NCBI GenBank assembly: GCA_002733385.1
Contig: NVVO01000028.1
Coordinates: 25,139 to 32,340 of the forward strand
Origin: Robiginitomaculum sp.
Lineage (GTDB): Bacteria; Pseudomonadota; Alphaproteobacteria; Caulobacterales; Maricaulaceae
Direction: 5' to 3'
DNA length: 7,202 nt
A program made the translations under genes and the position numbers. Position 1 is the stretch's first letter. Every line of letters begins with the position of its first letter. Positions 1 through 6,465 of the stretch are shown here, piece by piece. The notes beneath the pieces were generated by a model. It saw only the letters and a program-made list of their open reading frames with translations. It was not told the DNA's origin and did no database searches.

Positions 1-28
1 AAAATTGGCTGGTGTAATGTAGATTAAA

Positions 29-47
29 GGTTCGAAAAACAAGAACC
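29..47. promoter_or_regulatory. short inverted repeat upstream of dctP
   Basis: The arms GGTTC and GAACC are separated by 9 bases and lie 25 bases upstream of the dctP start. They could be an operator half-site pair or a small leader hairpin. Five-base arms can arise by chance. No convincing -35/-10 pair was found in the 72 bases available, so the promoter may lie outside the window. Confidence 0.2.
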
Positions 48-72
48 ACTAGACACGGGGAAATGGGGACTT

Positions 73-1233
73 ATGAAACGACGACATTTACTGGTGGGCG
101 CAGCAGCACTGGCAACAGGAGCGACGACCGCCGCCGTGTTGGGCGGCAAACCTGAAAACAAGAACAGGCAAATAACTCGCACAGAGGGCACAACCAATCC
201 CGGCCCCAATATCAGCCCCAATATCGGCAAAAACCGGCGACAATTTAGGCTGGTAACTTCATGGCCAAAGGATTTCCCCGGCCTGGGTATTATGGCCAAC
301 CGGCTCGCCGATTTTGTTGGCACAATGACCGAGGGCCGTATCGAGATCAAAGTCTATGCGGCGGGAGAATTGGTCGGAGCTACAGAGGTTTTCGATGCCG
401 TCTCCACTGGCGCGGCGGATATGTATCATTCTGCCGAGTATTACTGGCAAGGTAAGGCCAAGGGCTTTTCGTTTTTCACCGCCGTACCCATGGGCATGAC
501 CGCGACAGAAATTGTCGGATGGGTTAATTTTGGCGGCGGGCGGGCTTTGTGGGATGACCTCTCGGCCAAATTTAACATCAAGGCTTTCCATGCGGGCAAT
601 ACCGGGCACCAGATGGGCGGCTGGTTTAAGAAAGAAATTAACTCATTGGAGGATTTCAAAGGCCTTAAAATGCGTATGCCCGGTATTGGCGGCGAGGTTA
701 TTCGCAGGCTCGGCGGCGCAGCGGTGCGCCTGTCGGGCGGTGAAATATACCAGGCCTTACAATCCGGTGCCATTGATGCCACGGAATGGGTCGGACCGTG
801 GAATGATTATGCATTCGGGTTTTACCGCGAAGCCCCCTATTATTACGGCCCCGGTTTCCACGAACCCGGCGCGGCGCTTAGCCTTGGCGTAAATCTTGAT
901 GTTTGGAACAGTTTATCCTCGAGCGACCAAGCCATTTTCAAAGCCGCCTGCCACGCCGCCAATGATCTCAGTGTCGGCGAATATACCCATGAAAACGCCA
1001 AAGCTCTGAAAATATTAAAAGATAACCATAATATTTCACCGCGAGTGTTTTCCGAACAAATATGGGATAAAATCGGTCGTATCAGCGAGGAGGTTGTCGC
1101 CGAAATCGGCAATTCCGACAAACAAACCCGCGCCATTTATGATAGCTATATCAAGGCCAGAAACAGCTACCGCACCTGGACGGAAATTAGCGACGGTGCG
1201 TATATCCGGGCCAGAGCGGCGGCGCTTAGGTGA
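73..1233 (+). CDS. dctP: TRAP transporter periplasmic substrate-binding protein (DctP/TakP-like)
   Basis: Periplasmic solute receptor of a tripartite (TRAP) transporter that binds a small organic anion and delivers it to DctQM. The 386-residue product starts with a Tat-type signal (Arg3-Arg4, HLLVG, then an Ala/Thr-rich hydrophobic stretch to about residue 24). An unusually long Pro/Asn/Thr-rich spacer follows (about 26-56), and the mature fold begins near FRLVTSWP. Landmarks of the DctP family are the YAAGELVGATEVFDAVSTGAA region, the MRMPG segment with Arg201, and ATEWVGP with Glu238-Trp239. Gln180 lies 58 residues before Glu238. As recalled from the TakP structure, the metal/ligand residues Gln156, Glu214 and Trp215 have the same spacing, so a 2-oxo or 2-hydroxy acid bound with a cation is plausible but inferred. 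FcbT1-type (mannitol/chloroaromatic) annotation would also fit, and the true substrate cannot be read from sequence. The ATG is preceded by G-rich stretches at 57-60 and 65-69. It is the first gene of dctPQM. Confidence 0.94.
   Translation: MKRRHLLVGAAALATGATTAAVLGGKPENKNRQITRTEGTTNPGPNISPNIGKNRRQFRLVTSWPKDFPGLGIMANRLADFVGTMTEGRIEIKVYAAGELVGATEVFDAVSTGAADMYHSAEYYWQGKAKGFSFFTAVPMGMTATEIVGWVNFGGGRALWDDLSAKFNIKAFHAGNTGHQMGGWFKKEINSLEDFKGLKMRMPGIGGEVIRRLGGAAVRLSGGEIYQALQSGAIDATEWVGPWNDYAFGFYREAPYYYGPGFHEPGAALSLGVNLDVWNSLSSSDQAIFKAACHAANDLSVGEYTHENAKALKILKDNHNISPRVFSEQIWDKIGRISEEVVAEIGNSDKQTRAIYDSYIKARNSYRTWTEISDGAYIRARAAALR
203..226 (+). repeat. 12-bp tandem duplication in the dctP spacer
   Basis: Two adjacent 12-base units, GCCCCAATATCA (203-214) and GCCCCAATATCG (215-226), differ at one base. 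They lie in frame and encode the repeated PNIS/PNIG segment in the linker between the Tat signal and the folded domain. This is a small in-frame duplication in what is probably a flexible, weakly constrained stretch. Confidence 0.7.
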
Positions 1234-1264
1234 TTACATTGACGCATAAAATATATACCCACAC

Positions 1265-1431
1265 TTTCCTTCCCCCATTTTTCATGGGGAAAGTACCCCG
1301 AAGGGGGGATGGGGGGCGCACTCTCGCCTTGCACCCGACTAAAACTGTTTCCCCCCATCGAGCGCGACCTCTTGGGAATGCCTCTTGTGCAAAAGGCGCC
1401 CACTTCCCCCATGAAAAATGGAGGAAGAAAA
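1265..1431. repeat. fold-back intergenic repeat (MITE/REP-like) between dctP and dctQ
   Basis: The outer arms 1265-1294 and 1402-1431 are reverse complements at 27 of 30 positions and bound a 167-bp unit. Each carries the core CCCCATGAAAAATGG or its complement. Inside are a perfect inverted pair GATGGGGGG (1308-1316) / CCCCCCATC (1351-1359) and a tight hairpin CCCC-GAA-GGGG (1296-1306). No coding potential is evident. The base composition, with runs of G and C, is unlike the flanking genes. Dispersed palindromic G/C-rich units of this sort are common between genes in alphaproteobacteria, so a mobile, non-autonomous repeat is a reasonable reading. Copy number elsewhere cannot be seen from this window. 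It fills most of the 202-bp gap before dctQ, and its right arm contains the dctQ ribosome-binding site. Confidence 0.75.
1420..1424 (+). promoter_or_regulatory. ribosome-binding site of dctQ, inside the repeat arm
   Basis: GGAGG, followed by AAG, stands 11 bases before the ATG at 1436. It is the only good Shine-Dalgarno match here and decides the dctQ start in favour of 1436 over the in-frame ATG at 1418, which overlaps the SD and has none of its own. The complementary left arm of the repeat would read GGGGG at this place. One of the three arm mismatches therefore turns GGGGG into the consensus GGAGG. Confidence 0.65.
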
Positions 1432-1435
1432 CAAC

Positions 1436-2125
1436 ATGACCCCCGAACTCTTGGGCATAATTGGGCGTAGCTTGCAAGCCATTGGCTGGGTGTTTATGCC
1501 GTTTTTACTGGTGCCTTTGCTGTCGCTATTTTCGCCGAAGTCCAAATTTATCCGCAGTTTTCTCACCAATCTCGTCCAAATCATAGACGGGTTTAACATG
1601 GGAGTTGGCGAGGCCGTGAAATGGCTTCTGCCTCTCTTGGTGGTCAGTATCGCATTTGGGGTTATCGCCCTGTCCATATTTGGCCAAGCCTGGACGAAAT
1701 TTGACGAAAGCGCCATTTATTTTCATGCCACCCTTATCCTGCTTGGCTCCGCTGCCACATTGCTGGCCGGAAAACATGTAAGGGTGGATATATTTCACGC
1801 AAATATGCCGCCTAAATCCAAAGCATTTGTTGATTTTCTCGGTTTTTATGGGCTCATGCTGCCCTTTTGTCTGGTTCTGTTATGGAATTCTCAAAGCTTT
1901 GTCGCTCTCTCCTGGGCTTCATTTGAAGGCTCTGCCGAATCGGACGGTATCAAAGGTTTGTTTATTCTCAAAACTTTTGTCTCCATATTTGCGCTAATGA
2001 TGTTGGCCCAGGGCTTGTCGCTAGCTGCACGGGCGGCTTTGTTGATAAATGGTCATGCACTGCCGTCATTACCCCAAAACATAGATGATCCATTCGCGGT
2101 AAAACATGGGGGAGACGGACTGTGA
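1436..2125 (+). CDS. dctQ: TRAP transporter small permease subunit (DctQ/TakQ-like)
   Basis: Small integral membrane subunit of the TRAP transporter, which helps dock the loaded binding protein and stabilises DctM in the inner membrane. The start at 1436 gives 229 residues (an in-frame ATG at 1418 would add six). Hydrophobic segments lie near residues 14-33, 63-83, 93-112, 131-151 and 175-195. The family signature is AGKHVRVDIF (111-120), matching the conserved Gly-x-His-x-x-Val-Asp loop of DctQ proteins, and the region from SWASFEG on resembles the FcbT2/TakQ group. The usual core has four helices and about 160-190 residues, so the N-terminal segment at 14-33 and the loop after it are extra, as in other FcbT2-like members. 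The stop TGA overlaps the GTG start of dctM. Assignment rests on these motifs and on position between dctP and dctM. Confidence 0.9.
   Translation: MTPELLGIIGRSLQAIGWVFMPFLLVPLLSLFSPKSKFIRSFLTNLVQIIDGFNMGVGEAVKWLLPLLVVSIAFGVIALSIFGQAWTKFDESAIYFHATLILLGSAATLLAGKHVRVDIFHANMPPKSKAFVDFLGFYGLMLPFCLVLLWNSQSFVALSWASFEGSAESDGIKGLFILKTFVSIFALMMLAQGLSLAARAALLINGHALPSLPQNIDDPFAVKHGGDGL
2108..2125 (+). promoter_or_regulatory. ribosome-binding site and dctQ/dctM coupling junction
   Basis: GGGGGAG (2108-2114) lies 7 bases before the GTG at 2122. That GTG shares the sequence GTGA with the dctQ stop TGA (2123-2125). A 4-base start/stop overlap with a strong SD is the usual layout for translational coupling, which would keep the two membrane subunits in step. 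Confidence 0.75.
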
Positions 2126-3714
2126 GCCCCAATGAATATCTAGCCCTGTTGATGTTCGCTGTCGCCTGCGCCGCGCTTATGGCCGGCTACGGCGTCGCCT
2201 TTACCCTGGGCGGTGTGTCGTTGATATTTGCGGCGATCGGTGTGTTGACCGGACAGTTTGAAGCCAGTTTTTTGCTAGCTCTGCCCGGTCGAGTTTTCCC
2301 GCTGATCACCCGAGATATTCTCATGGCCGTGCCATTGTTTGTCTTTATGGGTGTGATGTTGGAGAAATCCCGTATCGCCGAAGACTTGCTGGAAGCCATG
2401 GGCGATTTGTTCGCAGGTTTGCGCGGTGGTTTGGGGATATCGGTTGTGCTGGTCGGAGCTTTATTGGCCGCGTCCACAGGCATTGTCGGAGCCACCGTCG
2501 TCACGATGGGCTTACTGTCTCTCCCGACCATGCTCAAACGCGGCTATGCCCCGTCTTTGGCTTCGGGTGCTATTGCTGCTTCAGGGACGCTTGGGCAAAT
2601 TATCCCGCCGTCTATCGTGTTGGTCATTTTAGGCGACCAACTTTCCAACGCATTCCAAGAAGCCCAGCGTAGCCACGGACTACAAATCGACGGAGGCGGT
2701 GGCACTATATCCGTGGGTGATTTGTTCGCAGGTGCGCTTCTGCCGGGCTTGATACTGGTTGGACTTTACGCGCTTTATATTGCGATTATCGCCGCACTGA
2801 AACCCCATATGGCCCCGGCAAGCGGCTGGGACAAAGACGTGCATATAGGCAAATTTATCCGCCGTACCTTACAGGCAATGCTGCCGCCTTTATTGCTGAT
2901 CTTGGCAGTTCTGGGTTCCATATTGTCGGGCTATGCCACACCTACACGCGGCGCGGCGCTTGGGGCTTTGGGGGCTATATTTCTGGCAGGTTACAAGCTA
3001 GCTGACGACAAACCGGGTGTGCAGCGATTGATTATATTGGCCACACTGAGCCTGATCGCCTTAATCGCCGTAGACCTTAGCGGCATTGACATGCGGTTTA
3101 ACCAAGAGGCGTGGGTGATTAGCGAACGCATTGCCGTCACCTTGGCACTGGCATTCTGCGGGTTGGCAATTCTCGGCACGGGAGCCGCCCTTGCTTACTT
3201 GCGCAACAAAGGCCAATTGGCGGAAGTTTCCCGCTCAACCATGTATATCACCAGCATGGTGTTTGTCATCCTGATTGGGGCCACCATGTTCAGTCTGGTA
3301 TTTCGCGGTTTTGGCGGCGATGAACTGGTCGCCCATATGTTGGCCAGCGCACCGGGCGGGCCAGCGGGCGCTTTAATACTCGTGATGATCGTAATGTTTT
3401 TCTTGGGGTTTTTCCTAGATTTTATCGAGATTACCTTCGTCATTGTGCCTCTAGTTGCCCCGCCCCTGATGGCTATGGGCATGGATCCGATCTGGCTTGG
3501 TATATTGATGGCGCTTAACCTGCAAACCAGTTTCCTGACCCCGCCTTTTGGCTTTGCCTTGTTTTACTTGCGCGGTGTCGCCCCGCCGGAAGTGACAACC
3601 ACCGCCCTGTATAAGGGCGTACTTCCGTTCATCGGCATCCAGATTTTCGTGATTTTTCTGGTCGCGTTTTTCCCGCAGATTGCGACGATGCTGCCTAAAT
3701 TGATGGCAGGGTGA
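2122..3714 (+). CDS. dctM: TRAP transporter large permease subunit (DctM/FcbT3-like), long form
   Basis: Main translocation subunit of the TRAP transporter, an inner-membrane protein of the ion transporter superfamily that moves substrate with sodium ions. The 530 residues are largely hydrophobic. Recognisable DctM stretches are MAVPLFVFMGVMLE (68-81), SVVLVGALLAASTGIVGATV (107-126), the GQIIPPSI loop (158-165), GDLFAGALLPG (199-209), ATPTRGAALGALGA (272-285) and the C-terminal hairpin region with LDFIEITFVIVPL (432-444) and SFLTPPFGFALFYLRG (470-485). Typical members are about 425-450 residues. The excess lies mainly around residues 290-370, where two additional hydrophobic stretches (about 302-319 and 337-359) are followed by a basic loop. 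The GTG start is supported by a good SD and by the overlap with dctQ. Last gene of the operon; its TGA is 13 bases from the end of the convergent gene. Confidence 0.94.
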   Translation: MSPNEYLALLMFAVACAALMAGYGVAFTLGGVSLIFAAIGVLTGQFEASFLLALPGRVFPLITRDILMAVPLFVFMGVMLEKSRIAEDLLEAMGDLFAGLRGGLGISVVLVGALLAASTGIVGATVVTMGLLSLPTMLKRGYAPSLASGAIAASGTLGQIIPPSIVLVILGDQLSNAFQEAQRSHGLQIDGGGGTISVGDLFAGALLPGLILVGLYALYIAIIAALKPHMAPASGWDKDVHIGKFIRRTLQAMLPPLLLILAVLGSILSGYATPTRGAALGALGAIFLAGYKLADDKPGVQRLIILATLSLIALIAVDLSGIDMRFNQEAWVISERIAVTLALAFCGLAILGTGAALAYLRNKGQLAEVSRSTMYITSMVFVILIGATMFSLVFRGFGGDELVAHMLASAPGGPAGALILVMIVMFFLGFFLDFIEITFVIVPLVAPPLMAMGMDPIWLGILMALNLQTSFLTPPFGFALFYLRGVAPPEVTTTALYKGVLPFIGIQIFVIFLVAFFPQIATMLPKLMAG

Positions 3715-3732
3715 AATGCACTTAAATTCACC
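3710..3732. promoter_or_regulatory. small inverted repeat spanning the two convergent stop codons
   Basis: The arms GGTGAA (3710-3715) and TTCACC (3727-3732) are perfectly complementary with an 11-base loop. Each arm contains the stop codon of one of the converging genes. There is no T-run on either side, so a classical intrinsic terminator is not supported. It may be a weak bidirectional hairpin, or simply chance. Confidence 0.25.
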
Positions 3733-6226
3733 GCAGTCGTTTAGCAATTCCTTTCAGTGTTTCGGCGAGGCCGTCGATCTGATTATTTGTAGCTTCGTCC
3801 TTGCTGCTAATATTCTTGCTTAGATCTTTAGCAGCGGACTTAAATCGTTTCCCTAAACTTCGGTCGGATTGCCCGCTTTCCAGTTTTGTTGACGCGCTGT
3901 TTAAAAGATCGGTTAGGTTGGAAACAGTTTCTGGCATCAATGCATCACTGCGCTGCAATTGATCCATATAGGCCAGAGCGACTACGGGTTCAGCTGGCCA
4001 GCTTACCGGAAATTGCTGTTGAGGGTTAAACGCCTTTCCTTGATCAGCAAGCAGTGCGGCAGCAATTTCGTTTTCGCTTAAATACTCACTCGGCTCGAGT
4101 GCAAATACATCCAGCCCGCGTACAATCTCGGTGCCGTAGATTTTACCATTATACCAATATGTCGACCAATATCCACCCACGACAATCTCGTCCTTATGAA
4201 TGGGGCCACGGTCAAAATAGGCAATTTCGACCGGGTTGGCTGAGTCCGTGAAATCCATCACTGAAAGTCCGCCTTGATACCAGGCTTGGGCAAAAATATC
4301 GCGACCAGGAACCGGAACAATTGACCCGTTATGGGCCACGCAGTTTTCCGATGCGGTTTGCGGTGCAGGTAATTTGTAAAGTCCTTTAAACTCCAATTGA
4401 CCATCGTTAATGTCGTAAATGGCGTTCGCACCCCATTCTTTCGGGTCATGGGCCTGGCAACGGGCTCGACCACCCCCGCCCCATTCATCAGTGAAGATGA
4501 CCTTTGTTCCGTCATTGTTAAAGGTGGCTGAATGCCAATAGGCAAAGCCCTTGTCGACAACTTCATCTATACGCTTTGGTTTGAGCGGATTTGAAATGTC
4601 GAAGAGAATGCCGTTGCCCGAGCAGGCACCGGCGGCAATTTTGGCGGCTGGAAACACCGTGATGTCATGGCACTGATTGGTTATATTTGTTTTTTGGGTA
4701 TCGTCGCCGTGATCGCCGCCTGTCCAAAGACCGCCCAACCGTCCGGTTTTGGGATCAGCGAAAACTGCGGGGCTGTCGACAATGCGCGCCGCCGCCGGAT
4801 TTGCAACCGGGATTTCTATAACGTCAATGCGAAACAAAGCCGTGCGGTTATCGCCTGGTGTGCCGTCAAAACACCCCGCCATCTCTTCTTCTTTACGCAC
4901 GGACGAGGTGCCGGAGTTATAGACGATGATTTTCCCATTTTTGTTAGAAACCACGGAATGTGTATGGGAACCGCGACAGGTCTGAACCTGACCGACTTGT
5001 ATGGGTTTTTCCAAATTGCTGATGTTAAAAATGCGCAGACCGCGAAACCGATCTTCGCTAATATCTTCGTCAATACCTTGAAGCCCGCAATCAACGCGTC
5101 CACGGGTTTGCTCTACGGACATAATCAAAAGATCCTCAACGATTGAAACATCGCCCTGACCGCCCGGACAAACGACTGAACTTAGCAGCTTCGGCGCGCC
5201 GTCTTCTTGTAATTTATATATGTTGAAGCCGTGGTAACTCCCTGTCACCAATGTGTCGCCGGAAAAGGCCATGTCGGTATTAGAAAAACTCAACAGCGAC
5301 GAACGTTTACTGCGCTTGGGTTTATCTTCTTCTTTATCTTTATCTCCTTCTGCCGCACTACCTTTGGGTTCAACATCTTTAGGCTCAACCGGGGCTTGTT
5401 GGTCTTTCTCTTTCTTGTCTTTCTCTTTTTCCGGCATGAGCGGCTGCAATTCCGATGGGTTTTTTGGATCGAAGAACCCCGGCGGCTTGGCAAGGGATGT
5501 TATGAGTTTCAAATTCATGATGGCCTGACCAGCATCACGAAACCCGGGTTTCAAATTGGCGCGCGGGTCGGTGGAGAAACTGACCAAAACGGCACTCATT
5601 CGTTCAATTTCGGCCGTTTGGTCATTGGTAACCTCGTCTATAAATTCAAACAAAACCGGATCATAGGCAGAGCCGGGCTGATCAAGCAGTGTCTCGACCA
5701 TCTCCACCGCACCTTCATGATGAGTAATCATGAGCTGCAGAAATAATTTGTCGAAATCCGCGCTTTTCAGACTTTTCAATTCCGCCATTTGTTCCGGGGT
5801 CGCCATGCCGGACATCTTGTCCATCTTATGCTTAGTACCATTTTTGTGAGACATTGGCACTTCACCACGTTCGTTCAGCCATGTTTGCATAAACTTGATC
5901 TCGTCCGCTTGCGAGACGTCAATCCGCCCTGCCACATCGAGCAATTCTTTTCGGTTTGTACGTTCCGCGACAAGAGCCGCCATTACTACGGCCTGCGCGT
6001 GGTGCGGGATCATGTTCTTCATGAATGAAATATCGTCATGGGAGTAGCTCATTTTGGCAATTTTTGAAGCTTCTTCAGCGCTGAGTATACGGACAGATTC
6101 GCCAGGCGCCCCCGGCTGAAAGATTGGTGCCGTTTGGGCAAAACTGGCGCTGGCGAGACTTGTCAACATCACGGCAATTGAAGCGGTCGTCAAAAATCGT
6201 ATAGCGGAATTGGGAAGTAAGGTCAT
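3728..6226 (-). CDS. secreted DUF305 domain protein fused to an LVIVD-type beta-propeller
   Basis: An 832-residue exported protein. Order: signal peptide (about 1-30, ending ASASFAQ), DUF305 domain (about 60-215), charged Lys/Glu/Asp linker (265-308), a probable beta-propeller with LVIVD-like blades (about 310-712; for example VEDLLIMSVE, RGLRIFNISNLEKPIQVGQV, GLDVFAL) and a helical tail (713-832). DUF305 landmarks are NMIPHHAQAV (His75-His76) and MITHHEGAVEM (His169-His170), with a Met/His-rich loop at 124-141. Some DUF305 proteins, such as cyanobacterial CopM, bind copper in the periplasm, so metal binding is plausible but inferred. The propeller has conserved-looking histidines at 421, 423, 506, 520, 565 and 632 and eight cysteines (353, 380, 417, 452, 519, 535, 590, 629), consistent with disulphides outside the cytoplasm. 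The start ATG follows AGGTG at 6232-6236 with 5 bases between. It stands alone and converges on dctM. The biochemical function is unknown. Confidence 0.88.
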   Translation of the reverse strand: MTLLPNSAIRFLTTASIAVMLTSLASASFAQTAPIFQPGAPGESVRILSAEEASKIAKMSYSHDDISFMKNMIPHHAQAVVMAALVAERTNRKELLDVAGRIDVSQADEIKFMQTWLNERGEVPMSHKNGTKHKMDKMSGMATPEQMAELKSLKSADFDKLFLQLMITHHEGAVEMVETLLDQPGSAYDPVLFEFIDEVTNDQTAEIERMSAVLVSFSTDPRANLKPGFRDAGQAIMNLKLITSLAKPPGFFDPKNPSELQPLMPEKEKDKKEKDQQAPVEPKDVEPKGSAAEGDKDKEEDKPKRSKRSSLLSFSNTDMAFSGDTLVTGSYHGFNIYKLQEDGAPKLLSSVVCPGGQGDVSIVEDLLIMSVEQTRGRVDCGLQGIDEDISEDRFRGLRIFNISNLEKPIQVGQVQTCRGSHTHSVVSNKNGKIIVYNSGTSSVRKEEEMAGCFDGTPGDNRTALFRIDVIEIPVANPAAARIVDSPAVFADPKTGRLGGLWTGGDHGDDTQKTNITNQCHDITVFPAAKIAAGACSGNGILFDISNPLKPKRIDEVVDKGFAYWHSATFNNDGTKVIFTDEWGGGGRARCQAHDPKEWGANAIYDINDGQLEFKGLYKLPAPQTASENCVAHNGSIVPVPGRDIFAQAWYQGGLSVMDFTDSANPVEIAYFDRGPIHKDEIVVGGYWSTYWYNGKIYGTEIVRGLDVFALEPSEYLSENEIAAALLADQGKAFNPQQQFPVSWPAEPVVALAYMDQLQRSDALMPETVSNLTDLLNSASTKLESGQSDRSLGKRFKSAAKDLSKNISSKDEATNNQIDGLAETLKGIAKRLR

Positions 6227-6240
6227 TGGGGCACCTGTCT

Positions 6241-6300
6241 AATTTATAATTTACTGATGATTAACATCTTTTATATTGCCGCTTGTTTAGCAGGCTAAAA
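6241..6300 (-). promoter_or_regulatory. AT-rich upstream region of the DUF305 gene with palindromes
   Basis: The 139 bases between this gene and the tRNA are AT-rich near the gene. On the - strand a TATAAA (6269-6280 area) is a possible -10, with only a weak TTAGCC 17 bases further upstream. That weak -35 overlaps the palindrome TTTAGC-AG-GCTAAA (6286-6299). A smaller symmetric site, GATG-ATTAA-CATC, lies at about 6266-6278. The overlap of a palindrome with a promoter element suggests a regulator site, but all of these signals are weak. No clear terminator for the tRNA was seen in the gap. Confidence 0.3.
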
Positions 6301-6365
6301 CGACTATGAAAAGTTTAATCTAAGTTTTCCGGGATCGCGGGGATGGCAAATATAAGTGAGAAGAA

Positions 6366-6442
6366 TGGTACCGCCTTTCGGGTTTGAACCGAAGACCTCT
6401 GGTTCCACAAACCAGCGCTCTAACCAACTGAGCTAAGGCGGC
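6366..6442 (-). tRNA. tRNA-His (anticodon GTG), alphaproteobacterial type without G-1
   Basis: A full 77-base cloverleaf including an encoded CCA (6366-6368). The acceptor GCCGCCT pairs with AGGCGGT, closing with G1:U72. The D arm is GCTC/GAGC. The anticodon stem is CTGGT/ACCAG with loop TTGTGGA, giving anticodon GTG at 6406-6408. The variable loop is AGGTC and the T arm is TTCGG/CCGAA with loop TTCAAAC. The discriminator base 73 is A, and the base before G1 is encoded as T, so the extra G-1 found in most bacterial tRNA-His is missing from the gene. This matches the tRNA-His variant described in a clade of alphaproteobacteria that have a divergent histidyl-tRNA synthetase. Transcribed in the same direction as both neighbours. 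Confidence 0.97.
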
Positions 6443-6465
6443 ATCTTTCATGGTCAGGCGGATTG

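Noticed and set aside
1418..1435. Alternative dctQ start at the ATG at 1418
   Set aside because: The GGAGG at 1420-1424 lies within or after this ATG and serves the ATG at 1436. The six added residues (MEEENN) resemble translated SD sequence rather than a conserved N-terminus.
1230..1439. Small + strand reading frame (69 codons) across the intergenic gap
   Set aside because: It mostly translates the fold-back repeat, runs into dctQ in another frame and lacks an SD.
4667..5146. 159-codon + strand reading frame opposite the propeller gene
   Set aside because: It is antisense to a clearly coding region with signal peptide and domain matches, shows no recognisable protein features and has no convincing ribosome-binding site.
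5231..5746. 171-codon + strand reading frame with a Phe/Leu-rich stretch
   Set aside because: The hydrophobic run is the complement of the Lys/Glu-rich linker codons of the DUF305 gene. It is a composition artefact.
6325..6350. G/C-rich patch downstream of tRNA-His as a terminator
   Set aside because: The CCCCGCGATCCCGG region on the transcribed strand does not form a good stem and is not followed by a T-run.
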